Source: Anseranas semipalmata
Lineage: Eukaryota > Chordata > Aves > Anseriformes > Anseranatidae
NCBI GenBank assembly: GCA_013399115.1
Contig: VXAA01001087.1
Span: 1-64,000 of the forward strand
Length of the DNA: 64,000 nucleotides
Reading direction: 5' to 3'
A program made the translations under genes and the position numbers. Under the pieces are notes generated by a model, which saw only the letters and a program-made list of their open reading frames with translations, did no database searches and was not told the DNA's origin. This document shows positions 24,902-34,900 of the stretch, piece by piece; the stretch's first letter is position 1; every line of letters begins with the position of its first letter.

Positions 24902-24924
24902 GAGGCGGGCTCGCAGCCCTCCAT
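24902..24924 (-). CDS. FADS1: Candidate start of FADS1 exon 1, abutting the gap
   Basis: Minus-strand ATG at 24924-24922, with G at -3 and G at +4, opens a frame MEGCEPA that runs straight into the 108-N gap. It lies in GC-rich sequence just downstream (in gene direction) of CCAAT-bearing promoter sequence. If it is the true start, about 28 codons are missing between it and the exon 1 piece ending at 24515, so the intervening block 24517-24793 would be misplaced. This is inference: the seven residues alone do not identify the gene. Confidence 0.45.
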
Positions 24925-25299
24925 GTCCGCGTACCACCGCCTCGCTCGGCTCCCCGCCGGCCCCGCCCGCAGCAAAACCCAGCACCGCCCGAGCCCCCCC
25001 CGCCTCCGCACTACTTCACAGCGTCCTGTTGCAAACGGTTCCGCTAGCCCGTCTGTCATTGGCTCCCTCCNGTCGTGTGGTTTGGTTTTGGAAACCACGA
25101 AACAGGAGGCCCCCCCAGGAGCCAGCTGCCAGGCTGGTATCTTCAACTGCTGCCCGGCCCTGAGCTCGTAACGAATTGCAGGCTGTAACGTACTGCTGTA
25201 GCCATAGGCGCTGGAGCAGAGGAAGAAATAATTTTGAACATATTTGATGCCACCCTGCAGACCTCATCATTTGGGCTTGCTTAAGACCTAGCTGGTTAC

Positions 25300-25640
25300 A
25301 AGTTGCATTCCTCAAGGTGTCAGTACTGGTGCCGGTGCTATTTAAGTGCCTTCGCTTATAACCAGGAAAATGGGAGAGATGCAGCTTGACCAGATTTGGT
25401 GATTGTATCAAATTTGATTGTATCACGTCATATAAAGATGATATGCTGGAGGGCAGGAAAGGGTGTTCATTCAGAGGGCCCACCACAAGCTATGAGGGCA
25501 GACTGACAAAAACACCAAGTAGTTCCACATGAGCAAGTGCAAAGTCCTGCACTGTGAGGTAAGAAGCATGGAAAAAGGATCAAAATATGAAGTCCTAGAT
25601 TACGTGCTAGTTGGAAAGGACAGAGGCTAGGTGGTAAATG
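25300..25640 (+). mobile_element. Heavily decayed CR1 ORF2 fragment
   Basis: Short matches in the right order to CR1 reverse transcriptase DNA: CATTCCTCAAGGTGTCAGTA then TGGTGCCGGTGCTATTTAA (the GxPQGSVLxPVLFN region), later CATTCAGAGGG and GCAAAGTCCTGCACTGTGAG. Many indels and substitutions; an old copy on the FADS2 side of the FADS1 promoter. Confidence 0.6.
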
Positions 25641-27478
25641 ATATATGCCAGGTGAAGACATGGCCTGGAAAATTATATAATTTGCCCGTTTGAGAAAGTA
25701 CCACACATAGGATTTGGAGAAAGCAGAAAAGACCAAGGAGCCACACCAGAGGAATGACGCATAGACTGTGCAGTGCTATCTACACCCAAGTTGCCACTTT
25801 TTAGGACAATTTTATAACCCGTTTCTCCTCACTTCTGGACTGAGGATGCCTCATCACTCCTGCTCCTCCTTGTTTTTGTTCCCCCTTCCCAGCGAATTCC
25901 TCTCTCTCTTCTGTCTGTCCTGCCTCCCCCTTCAGCTGCCATCGAATCCTGTTCCCATGCTGCTGCCCAGCTGCACAGACAGAGGGAGGAAAGGTGTCAC
26001 TGCAGGTATATCACATAACATGCCTACTTGGTGGTGGTCTCAGTCTTGCACAGCTGTCAATGATTCTTCATACAAACACACACAGCAAATAGACCATTGA
26101 ATAATCATGGGACGTCATACATACACATTACATATACATTAAGATGACTGCCTGCACATTCAGCTCCCTTATTGCCTTCCCTTGAAAGTCTTCTCTCTGA
26201 TCTCTCATTATCGATTCCAAATTTCTTTTCTTTGTTTTCACTCATACCTTCTAATCTGACCTAGTTACAGCAGTTACTGTTGACTGTAACCATAGAAACA
26301 AAGAATCACTAGACTGCATCCCTTCTTGTTCTGAACATCACCCAGTTATTTTTCTTCTCATATCCTAAAAAAATTGCAGATAGACAGCCTGTTGAGCAAC
26401 AGTGGAAATCTTTCAGGGTAGTGATAGTGGTGTTCCTTGCCCTTCAGCACTTTATATCCTATACCCATGTTTCATTCTGAAGCTCACACATCCCCACTCT
26501 TTATTCAACTACAACTAAACATCCTCTGTCCCCTTCACAAGCCTGCTCCATGTTTCTCCCATGTGCCCATCACTCACTGCTCTCTCCTGACTGCTCCACT
26601 TCCCACCAGCTGCCGTGGAACCTTCCAGACTAAAAAAAAATTGGCCAGTGATGGATCTCATTCTCTTTAAGCTGGAGGAAAGGAGGAGTTTCCCCCGCCA
26701 TCTCTGAGGGCTACTGTACAACCGCAGTGCACTTCTGTGTGCTAGTGCCACATTGGGTGCTGCTATGTGCCACTGCCAGCCACTTAGTGTGAGGAAAATA
26801 CTAATAGGACACTACCAAAGTCATCCTCCAGGTACTCTAATCCTTTCTAAAAGACATATTAAAAAAATCTTATCTAATCTTACTAACTTCCGCATTGAAC
26901 TCTGTAAATGGACAAGACGACCAACACAAAAATTGTATTTTCTACTAAATTTTTTAAATTCCTCAGAATCTCAATTTCTTTCCTTTACACCAACAAATCA
27001 ATGCACACCACAGAGCAAAAGTACCTAAACTACCTTTCTCTTTCCCTATTCCATGCTAACTCAGCAAGATGGCCTCCACTTACTCGAGTTAGCTTATATA
27101 CTTCTACACTACTCTGAAGAGCAGACATACCCCACCTGTGTGTTCCTCCTACAAAAGCTATCCTGCTTTGCACTTCTCCATATCCCCTTTTCCAAGCTTT
27201 ATTTCCTGTTGTTTCTCACCATTTTTGCTCCTCTCTCCTGACTACCCCCATTAAATTCAGGACCTTTGGGTCCCTTACACCAGTCCTTTGTAGCTTAAAG
27301 CTACTCCATGCAACAAATGTAGCCTTTCGCCTAGTTGGCCACAGAACAGGGTCTGTTCTCTTCTGGTTGCCCTGGCTGTTTTTGTGCCCCATGAGACAAA
27401 CAAAAGCTGGAACAAGTGCCATGTAAAGCCTTGCCAGTGTTACAGACCGTGCTAGAGAAAGATGATAGCGCAGTTTCT

Positions 27479-27603
27479 TTTGTTTGTGGTTTGTGTTTTT
27501 TTGTTGTTGTTGTTTGTTTTTGTTGTTGTGTTGTTGTTTGGTTGGTTTGTTGTTGTTTTTTGATGTTGTTGTTCTTGTTTTTTGTTTTCTTTTTTTTTTT
27601 TAA
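27479..27603 (+). repeat. TTG/TTTG-rich low-complexity tract
   Basis: About 125 bases of TTG, TTTG and T runs. The lysine/asparagine/glutamine/threonine-rich minus-strand frames over it are products of the repeat. Confidence 0.95.
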
Positions 27604-27965
27604 TAGCAACCTTTCTATGACTTGCCATTAAGTTATTATACAATTATCTATGTGAAATATCCAGAACTTCAAATGTTCAGTACTGCAGACTTCATATCAA
27701 TGTACATCTAACAGATACAAGAGCCGATTCCAAAATATACCTACTTTCTTACATTTCTCCCCAGGGAGGACTTGCTCAGGTAAATCTACACTTCAAGCCC
27801 AGAGTTTCCATCTGCAGCCAGCCCTGCTTAGATTATCCACTGCTTAAAGTCATCAGCTCTGAAGTATGAACTTCCATTGACTAACTGGAAAAGCTTCATG
27901 TATACAAAACAACCACCAATAATAGCCACCAAAATACACTAATACATTTATTTTATTGACCAGTC

Positions 27966-28057
27966 ATCACAGAATCACAGAATTGTAGGGGTTGGAAGGG
28001 ACCTCCAGAGATCATCGGGTCCAGCCCCCCTGCCACAGCAGGTTCCCTAGAGCGATG
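27966..28057 (-). mobile_element. CR1 3' tail fragment
   Basis: Plus strand reads ACAGAATCACAGAATTGTAG, GGGTTGGAAGGGACCTCCAG, AGATCATCGGGTCCAGCCCC, the complement of a CR1 3' end. Lies between the two divergent promoters. Confidence 0.88.
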
Positions 28058-29000
28058 GACTATGACCATCAGCTCATAATGTGAGTTAAAAATAATCTAT
28101 CTTTATCTCTACAAGGTCAACAGAAATCATGATTTTGAATCTACTTTTGGATATAGAGGACACAACCTTTAATTAGGACACTGAACAAGCAAAAATATTT
28201 CATGAGTCTGCAAGTTTGAATTCCTTTAAAAAAATCTGGCTTTGCGGTGGATTCCCCCCTACTTTTTTTCTAACAATAAAATATCCTTAGTGAAGCATGA
28301 AGAAATGCATCCTAAGACAATTAATTGTACTATGGTTTCTTATTTCTTTTTCTGTTGCCCAGTGGCCCTCTTCTTGTTGTTAGATAACCCTATCTTCAGC
28401 TTTGCAATCTTCTGTATAGAATTATAAAATAATATAGGTTGGAAAGGAATATACAGAAACAGATCTTGAGTTGCTATTAACAGGAAAATCATTTGGATTC
28501 ATCAATTTAAAGCTGTGCAAAATTTTATTCTGCAGAAGCAGCAGAGCAAGAGATGCTGCAAGGTCTTTGTTCTGAACTGCTGTCACAAGCGGAAGTGTTA
28601 AAGTAATTCAAATGACCCCACAGATATGCTATAAATTACAGATGAAAAAAAAAAATCTTCATATGCACTAAAAAGTAATTTTTAAACTGAAGTCTGTAGA
28701 CTGCTTGGAGTTCAAGGACTTGAGTGTTCAACAAAGATAACTGGGATAGGTATCTATAGCCCAAAAGTTTAAATTAACCAGACAGTGATCTCTCACTGGG
28801 AAATCTTTAAGGGATAACAGATAAATCATTTGCTGGCAAGGTTTCTTCCTATGCAATAACAATGATTAATTTTGTTTATAGGATGCTTTTTGCAAAGAAT
28901 GGTGCACAAGGAAAGCTGAGACAGGGTTATATGCACAACTTATTTATTTTTAAATAGATCCACAGTGCATGGCATACATGGACCTCAAAGTTACATTAGG

Positions 29001-29031
29001 GGAAAAAAAAAAAAAAGCAAACAAACAAGGG

Positions 29032-29068
<37 letters not shown>

Positions 29069-29087
29069 AAGGAAGGAAGGAAGGAAA
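29001..29087 (+). repeat. Purine tract: A run, (GA)n and (GGAA)n
   Basis: An A run at 29003-29016 and a mixed AAC stretch lead into (GA)n at about 29036-29065 and (GGAA)n at 29065-29087. The last 60 bases are pure purine. Confidence 0.95.
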
Positions 29088-31149
29088 ACCATCTTCCCAA
29101 TGGCCAGCCAAGGACAGAAGCAGTGGGGTCTTCCAGACAATTGTCCTTTCCTGGACATCCTCTCTAGCAGAGCAGGGAGTCCACAGAACAGTTTAGTTTT
29201 CAAACAGTCGTTTTCAATCAAACCCACATAGACTCGTTATTGATGGTCCTACCTCAGATGATATTAGCACTGACTGAAGCACATTTGATGAGGTCAGGAA
29301 CTGCATGCTCAGTGCACAGACAAGCTTTCTGAATGTACATTGCAGAGTAATATCTATTGGATTTGTAAATGATTTTTCTACTATATTATCTAGTAGGCTC
29401 TAAAGTTATAAACTAAAAGCTACAAGGTGAAAAGTTAAAAAAAAAAAAGAAAGGTAAGAAAGATGATTCACCTACCAATGGCAATTAGTTCCTAGGATAA
29501 ACCAGAAATAACAGAAAGAAAAACGTTTAGAATGCACCTTTGTAAGGTCACAAGGATAGAAGCACGTGGACTGCACAGAAAAACACTGCAACAGCCGCCT
29601 CCAGGTGCATGATTACAAGTGAAAGGCAGGCTGCACAGGGCACACCCTTATTACCCTGCACTACAACGGTTAAAGCATCCAATGTGCTGTTCAACAACAC
29701 CTACAGGATTGAAATCTTGAAATTCAAAGAGCACAGCACAGAAATTAACATGGTAAACTTTTCCCATATGACATACAGCAAACTTCAGGTCCATTTTAAT
29801 ATAGTGTCCTGCTGATATTTATTATTATTATCATTGTCAGAGGTCTATTTTGAACCAAGCTAAATAAAACCAGCAAGTCTTAGGAAAACATTCCATTCAT
29901 TTCTGACTTCTATCATCCCAGACCACGGGAAAGACTGCTTAATAGTTTGAAGTCTTTGTGCAGCAATAAGACCAGAGAGAAACAGAAGAAACCTATGGCA
30001 TGCCTTAGCATGAGAACAGCACAGAGTGATTCTCATGGTATAGAAGTGATAAATGTTTTTTCACTTCACTTTCCATTCCTATAGCCTGTGTAGGGAGTGC
30101 GGGTGGAGAAAAGGAGAGGAACAAAAGCTTTTTAAATATTCAGTCACTGTTCTGAGCATCTTCTAGCCAACAGCAGCAGGCAAAAACAGCACTCTTGCCT
30201 GTGCCTGCTGTAAACTATGGCTGGTTCTGGACAGGAGCACAACAGCACCAGGGCTGGAGACACTTCTTGGTTTCACTGAAGGAGGTGGTCTCTTACCCTA
30301 TGTATGCTCCCTCCTTCAGCAGTGGCATGCAGTTGTCTAGAGAGTAAATAAGCTTTGTGAATTAAAATATTTGATGATTTACCACATGGGTTTCTTCCCC
30401 TGCTTCTGCAGACCAGGTCAGAACACAGGACTATTGAAACATGAGACAAATGAAGGTCCAAGCTACTGAACCCAGTGTTGCTCCTATCCTAAGATTTGAT
30501 CATACAGCAGAAAACCACTTCTATGCTCTAACTTAAGAGGGGCAATCTGTAGCCTAAAACATTTGAACAGCTTGTGTATGAAGTCCGCTTAGAATCAGCT
30601 AGTGCCTCTACAGAAAGGAATAACAAGCCTTCCACTTATTAAAGAAAACAGTCACAAGTAAAGATACCTATTGCCAGGAAAGCAGTGGATCATGACTGCC
30701 TCTCCCTGGAGAGCAGCCACAGATATCCTCAGACACGAGATAGACATCAGTGAAAATGTTGTTCCATTGTTTTTGCCCTTGCACTGCAACACCTTGCATA
30801 ACCTAATGACAAGGATTATTTTATTATAAAGTGTCCCATGGCAAAGAAAAGATGGCATTGTCTCACCTGTTAATAAAAGCATTGCCCTAAGCAGGAGATC
30901 TTTAGCTGAGTCTGTTGTTAACAGAACAAACAGCTCTCCCGTGACAGAAGAAACTGTTAAATCTGACAGCCACTAAATCCATAATTCAGCGTGTCCAAAT
31001 AGAGCAAAACAATGCTAATGTGAGGCAGAATACCAAAAATCTCCTTCCTAAGCCCAACACTAGTTAAGAAGTATGGCAGTAATTCTGGGAAGGAGGAGGA
31101 GAAGGAAAAAAAAAAAAAAAAAAAGCCTGATGAAAAGAAAACAAGGAAG

Positions 31150-31729
31150 AGAGGCTTGGGAGGAGAAGAGGGGATGCCGCCCCCCCTCCCGCGCCGCTCG
31201 CCGTGCCGAGGCGCCGCGCCGGCTGGAGGAGCGGGCGGGTGGCCGCGGGTTGCACCCCCGCGGGTTCGCGGACCGGCCTGGACAGCAGCCGGCTTTTCCC
31301 TTCGAAAGATCGCTCAGGGCCAATGGCAGGGCCCAGCTCGGCGGCGGGAGGGTCGGGATTGGTGCAGGAGCTCTGCTGATCCCTGTGGTAACTTCACCGG
31401 TACTGAATGGAGGAGGATGCTGGGGAGGGGCGGGGGGTGGAATGGGCCGAGCTTCCCACGAAAGAGGGCTACGTGCGAGGAGAAAGTACATCAGTGCGGG
31501 GAAAAATAGCCTAGGGGGCACTTCCGAGCAAGCGACAGAGCCGAAAGATTGCAAGGGCTAGGCACCAAGAGACAAAGAGAAGGGAGGACATGAGCAAAGG
31601 AAACGGGAGAGAACAGGGCATCAGCTGAGTTAAATCAAGCAAGAAAAACTCTTCCCTTCCCGGCACATTCCTAGGAAGTGCAGGGACAGGTTCCCTGTTT
31701 GACAAGAAGACAAAGAAGCAACTAGCCCC
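31150..31729 (+). promoter_or_regulatory. FADS2 CpG-rich promoter and 5' UTR
   Basis: GC- and CpG-rich stretch at 31150-31520 directly upstream of the FADS2 start, following a 19-base A run at 31106-31124. A CCAAT box at 31320-31324 and an inverted one (ATTGG) at 31358-31362 lie 34 bases apart, fitting an NF-Y pair. Mammalian FADS2 is controlled by SREBP-1 with NF-Y and by PPAR-alpha. A definite SREBP or PPAR site was not found by eye. The 5' UTR start is not determined. Confidence 0.6.
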
Positions 31730-31936
31730 ATGGGGAAAGGGGGTGAGAAAGGAGAGGAGTCAGTGGAATGCAAGACGCAGATCTGCTTCTACACCTGGGA
31801 GGAGATTCAGAAGCACAACCTGAGGACAGACAAGTGGCTGGTGATAGAGCGAAAGGTTTATAATGTCACCAAGTGGGCAAACAGACACCCGGGGGGCCAA
31901 CGAGTGATCAGCCACTGCGCCGGCGAAGATGCCACG
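31730..31936 (+). CDS. FADS2: FADS2 exon 1: start and cytochrome b5 domain
   Basis: 207 nt, residues 1-69. Starts [10 protein letters not shown], contains [20 protein letters not shown] and [10 protein letters not shown], and ends [12 protein letters not shown] His53 is the heme ligand. Cys63 replaces the usual Tyr. Donor GTAAGG. Confidence 0.97.
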
Positions 31937-34900
31937 GTAAGGACTCATGCACAGACACACACCTGGCTGCCTCCTATCTCTATCAGCAGCCTCTGACAGG
32001 CCATTTCCTTCCTTGTGCTTACTGACAAGTGAGCCTGTCTTGGTACAGCCAGCTGTCTGCCTCTTTCTCTCCCCCATCTCTCTAACACCTGCAGCTCATC
32101 TCTCTGCTTTAGAACCGAGGAGCAAAAAGGTTGGTACAAATTGATGCAATTCCTTGGCAATCAACTCTGTTGAGCCATGGTGATTCACACCATCTGAAGA
32201 CTGTTCGGTAAAGATCGCTCAGCCCTGCTTAAGTTCTGCTGTTTGTCTTTGTCTCTTGTTTGTGCTGTGCCTAGACACTTCGTGATTGAAGTGTTACAAG
32301 TCTTCCCCACTTCAGTGTGTAGCTTATGAAAGATACACAGAAAACAAGCACAAGAAAGAGTTAAAAGAGTCCAGTCTGTATTTCAAATTTGCTTCTGTTG
32401 AAGAGGGTGAGCTTGAGGCTTCAAAACAAGGAGCTTTTTAGCTTTTTCCCAGGAGAGAATTCTCTAGAGAATGTTGTTACAGGTTTCTACAGAGGAAAAA
32501 AAAAAAAAAACAAGTTTGCTGCTGCTACAGCTGCTCCTGCACTTCCTAGTTGGTTTGTTTCAGCTACCTCTCATGTTTCAGCAACTTAAAAACAAACAAA
32601 AACAAAATAATAAAAAAAATGGAACAAATTGGTTCCCAGGGTGTTGTCTGCAGTTTCCCCCAAAGCCACCTTCTTCAGAAGTGCATCCAGAGAGCATGTT
32701 CTCACCCCAGGACAGTAGCCCAGAGTTAATAAATACAAACTGTCTCAGAGCTTTTCCATATGCATGGTAAGCAGCAGAAGAGACCAAGCTGTAACATTAA
32801 CTGTTTATCTGCCATAGCTCTTAACACTTTAGCAAGAAGGCGGCTGTGTGTGTGACAGAATTGTCAAGAATTACTAATGTTTTCCTTTCCTTCTCCATTT
32901 GCCTGTAGTCTGTGGTTATTTTCCACTATTTTCCTTGAAGCACTGAGATATATTTTGGTGTTCCTGTCCAATTTCAATAAATTTTCTGAATGAATAGCTT
33001 TCTCCCTCAAAAAGAAGTAAATGGATAAGGTTTTTCTCTCAGCTGCACAAGCGCGGGACTGCTGAAATTGGAGGAGCTTGACTCCTATCCCCAAGAATTT
33101 ACTGCAATACCTCCACTAGAAATCAAAAAGCATCTGCTATTGTGGTTGTCTCCAATCTGTATGAGAGAGACTGAAACCCAGGTTTGTGAGTCTACTGCTG
33201 CTAATCCTTTTAGCTTTTGCTCTCTGTCTCCTCTAGTACAGCCCTGAGGACAATTCCAAATTTTAGGACTTATTAGTAAAGGAGATGCATGAGATATAGC
33301 TAATCAAAAAGCAATTTTTCCATCACTATAGCTTTCTGTCTGATGATGGTAGGAGTATTCAGGATATGTTACTCTCTCTCGTGCCTGGAGACTACTGAAA
33401 AAGCTCATTCTCTACCTATGCTAGTGATATATGTATATTACTTTTCAGCCACCTCCAGCGAAGGTGAAACTTTCCTACTGACAGCATTTTCTTCATGGCA
33501 TAGGCTTGAGATGGCAGTGAAGCAGAATATCACTAGCGTAAAGTTTTAAGTAATGACTGTGCTCTGACATGCATGATTGCATTTCTGACCAGTTCCAACC
33601 TTTACTTTTCATCCAACCCAGAAAAAAGGCTATTAGGTTCAGAGATGGAAGAGAACTCTCCATAGAAAAGTTATGACAGAGCGTGTTTAGAAAATAGATA
33701 TGCCACTGTCAGGGAAGCCTTAGGTAGAGAGAAATACCTTCTAGGTGGCCAGGCAGAAGCTGCTATTCTGAGTCACCTTGCCATTAACACTACATAAACC
33801 AGAGTGATCTCCGCCATGGAGATAAGGAGGTAGCCAGCCAGACCTCCAGAGATTTTTTTCCCCATTAATTTGAACAATATTGAGACAATATGCTTCAATA
33901 CTTCTTATGTGTTCACCCTCTCCCTCTTTCCCCTTCTTTTTTTGCCTGTCATACTTTTGGTCTCAAAATAGTACCACTTTGTAGTAGGTACAGTCAGATA
34001 TTCACTTCCCCACTCATTCCGGTCTTCTGTCCTCTTTCACATCTTCTGCAAATTATACCTAGTAAAAGGCTTGGCACTGCTCTGTTGACAGTTCTGCTAC
34101 AGCCCTACATTGTAACCTTTGGCAAGTCAGTCCTTTAGTGTGCCATCCGCTGCCTGTAGAAGGAAGAGGACAGTATTTTTTAACCTCAGGTGGGCTCTGA
34201 GGATAATACTAGAGGGGATGAAATATGCAGAAGTTATGGTAAAGCAAATAAAATTCCTCAAAGTAGAGAAGATAGCTGGTGACTCAGGACAAATACTCTG
34301 TTGCAAAGGAAACTCAAACTGTCTGCAGCACAGGGATGTAGTAACATCTTTGCTGGCCCTGGAGTTTTACCTTCGTTGTGGCACTAATAAGGTAACACCA
34401 ACAGCTAACATAATGCAGTCAAAAAGCATTGGTCTCACTCATGCTTGAAAGTGGGATAAGTTTTACTACCTTTGGGGTTAAAATTCAAGCCATGCCGTGT
34501 GAAAGGACAGATGTGCAAGACTTCACTACTAGCAGCAGATGCGCCAAATACATGTTCCCATCAGGTATCTGTAGGACAGAGATAGACAAAAACATATGGA
34601 AAGGGGAAGGAATAGAGAAAAATAATATATGGTTAATGTACCAGACTTATAAACAACGTTGCATGGAAAAAATCAGGCTCTGAGATGGTTAATTTTAGAA
34701 AATTTAGTTATGAAGAAATAGAATTAAAAAAAAAAAAAAACTAACAATATCTTAATAGGGTTAAGTTTTTTTGTTTGTTTGTTTGTTTGTTTTCTGATTT
34801 AGGTCCTTTTGGACCTACATCTCTTATCAATACCACGAAGGCGCACTCTGTATCTATACAAAACAGCTTGTTCAGTAAAACCAAATGCTATAGTGATCTA

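Larger units (their letters stand above)
24200..25120 (-). promoter_or_regulatory. FADS1 CpG-rich promoter region
   Basis: Very GC- and CpG-rich sequence over exon 1 and its upstream flank, in contrast with the AT-rich surroundings. On the minus strand CCAAT boxes (NF-Y type) lie at 24564-24560, 24605-24601 and 25062-25058; the first and third are the same box repeated by a duplicated block. FADS promoters in mammals depend on NF-Y and SREBP; I could not identify a clear SREBP site. The order of the sequence here is doubtful because of the gap and repeats. Confidence 0.6.
25641..31149. other. Intergenic region between FADS1 and FADS2 promoters
   Basis: No coding exon recognised. Contains simple repeats and one CR1 tail listed separately. 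As the spacer of a divergent gene pair it is where shared control elements would be expected, but none can be named from the bases alone. Confidence 0.55.

Noticed and set aside
24446..25171. Long open frames of up to 241 codons on both strands across 24.4-25.2 kb
   Set aside because: They read through the 108-N gap and through GC-rich promoter DNA, which has few stop codons. Only the short FADS1 exon 1 parts on the minus strand are real.
27331..27643. Lysine/asparagine/glutamine-rich minus-strand frames over 27.3-27.6 kb
   Set aside because: Translation of a TTG/TTTG simple repeat.
28965..29231. Arg-Glu repeat frames near 29.0 kb
   Set aside because: Translation of (GA)n and (GGAA)n.
31060..31561. 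Overlapping 117-164 codon frames on both strands upstream of FADS2
   Set aside because: CpG island sequence with few stops; no domain, and it lies in the promoter and 5' UTR.
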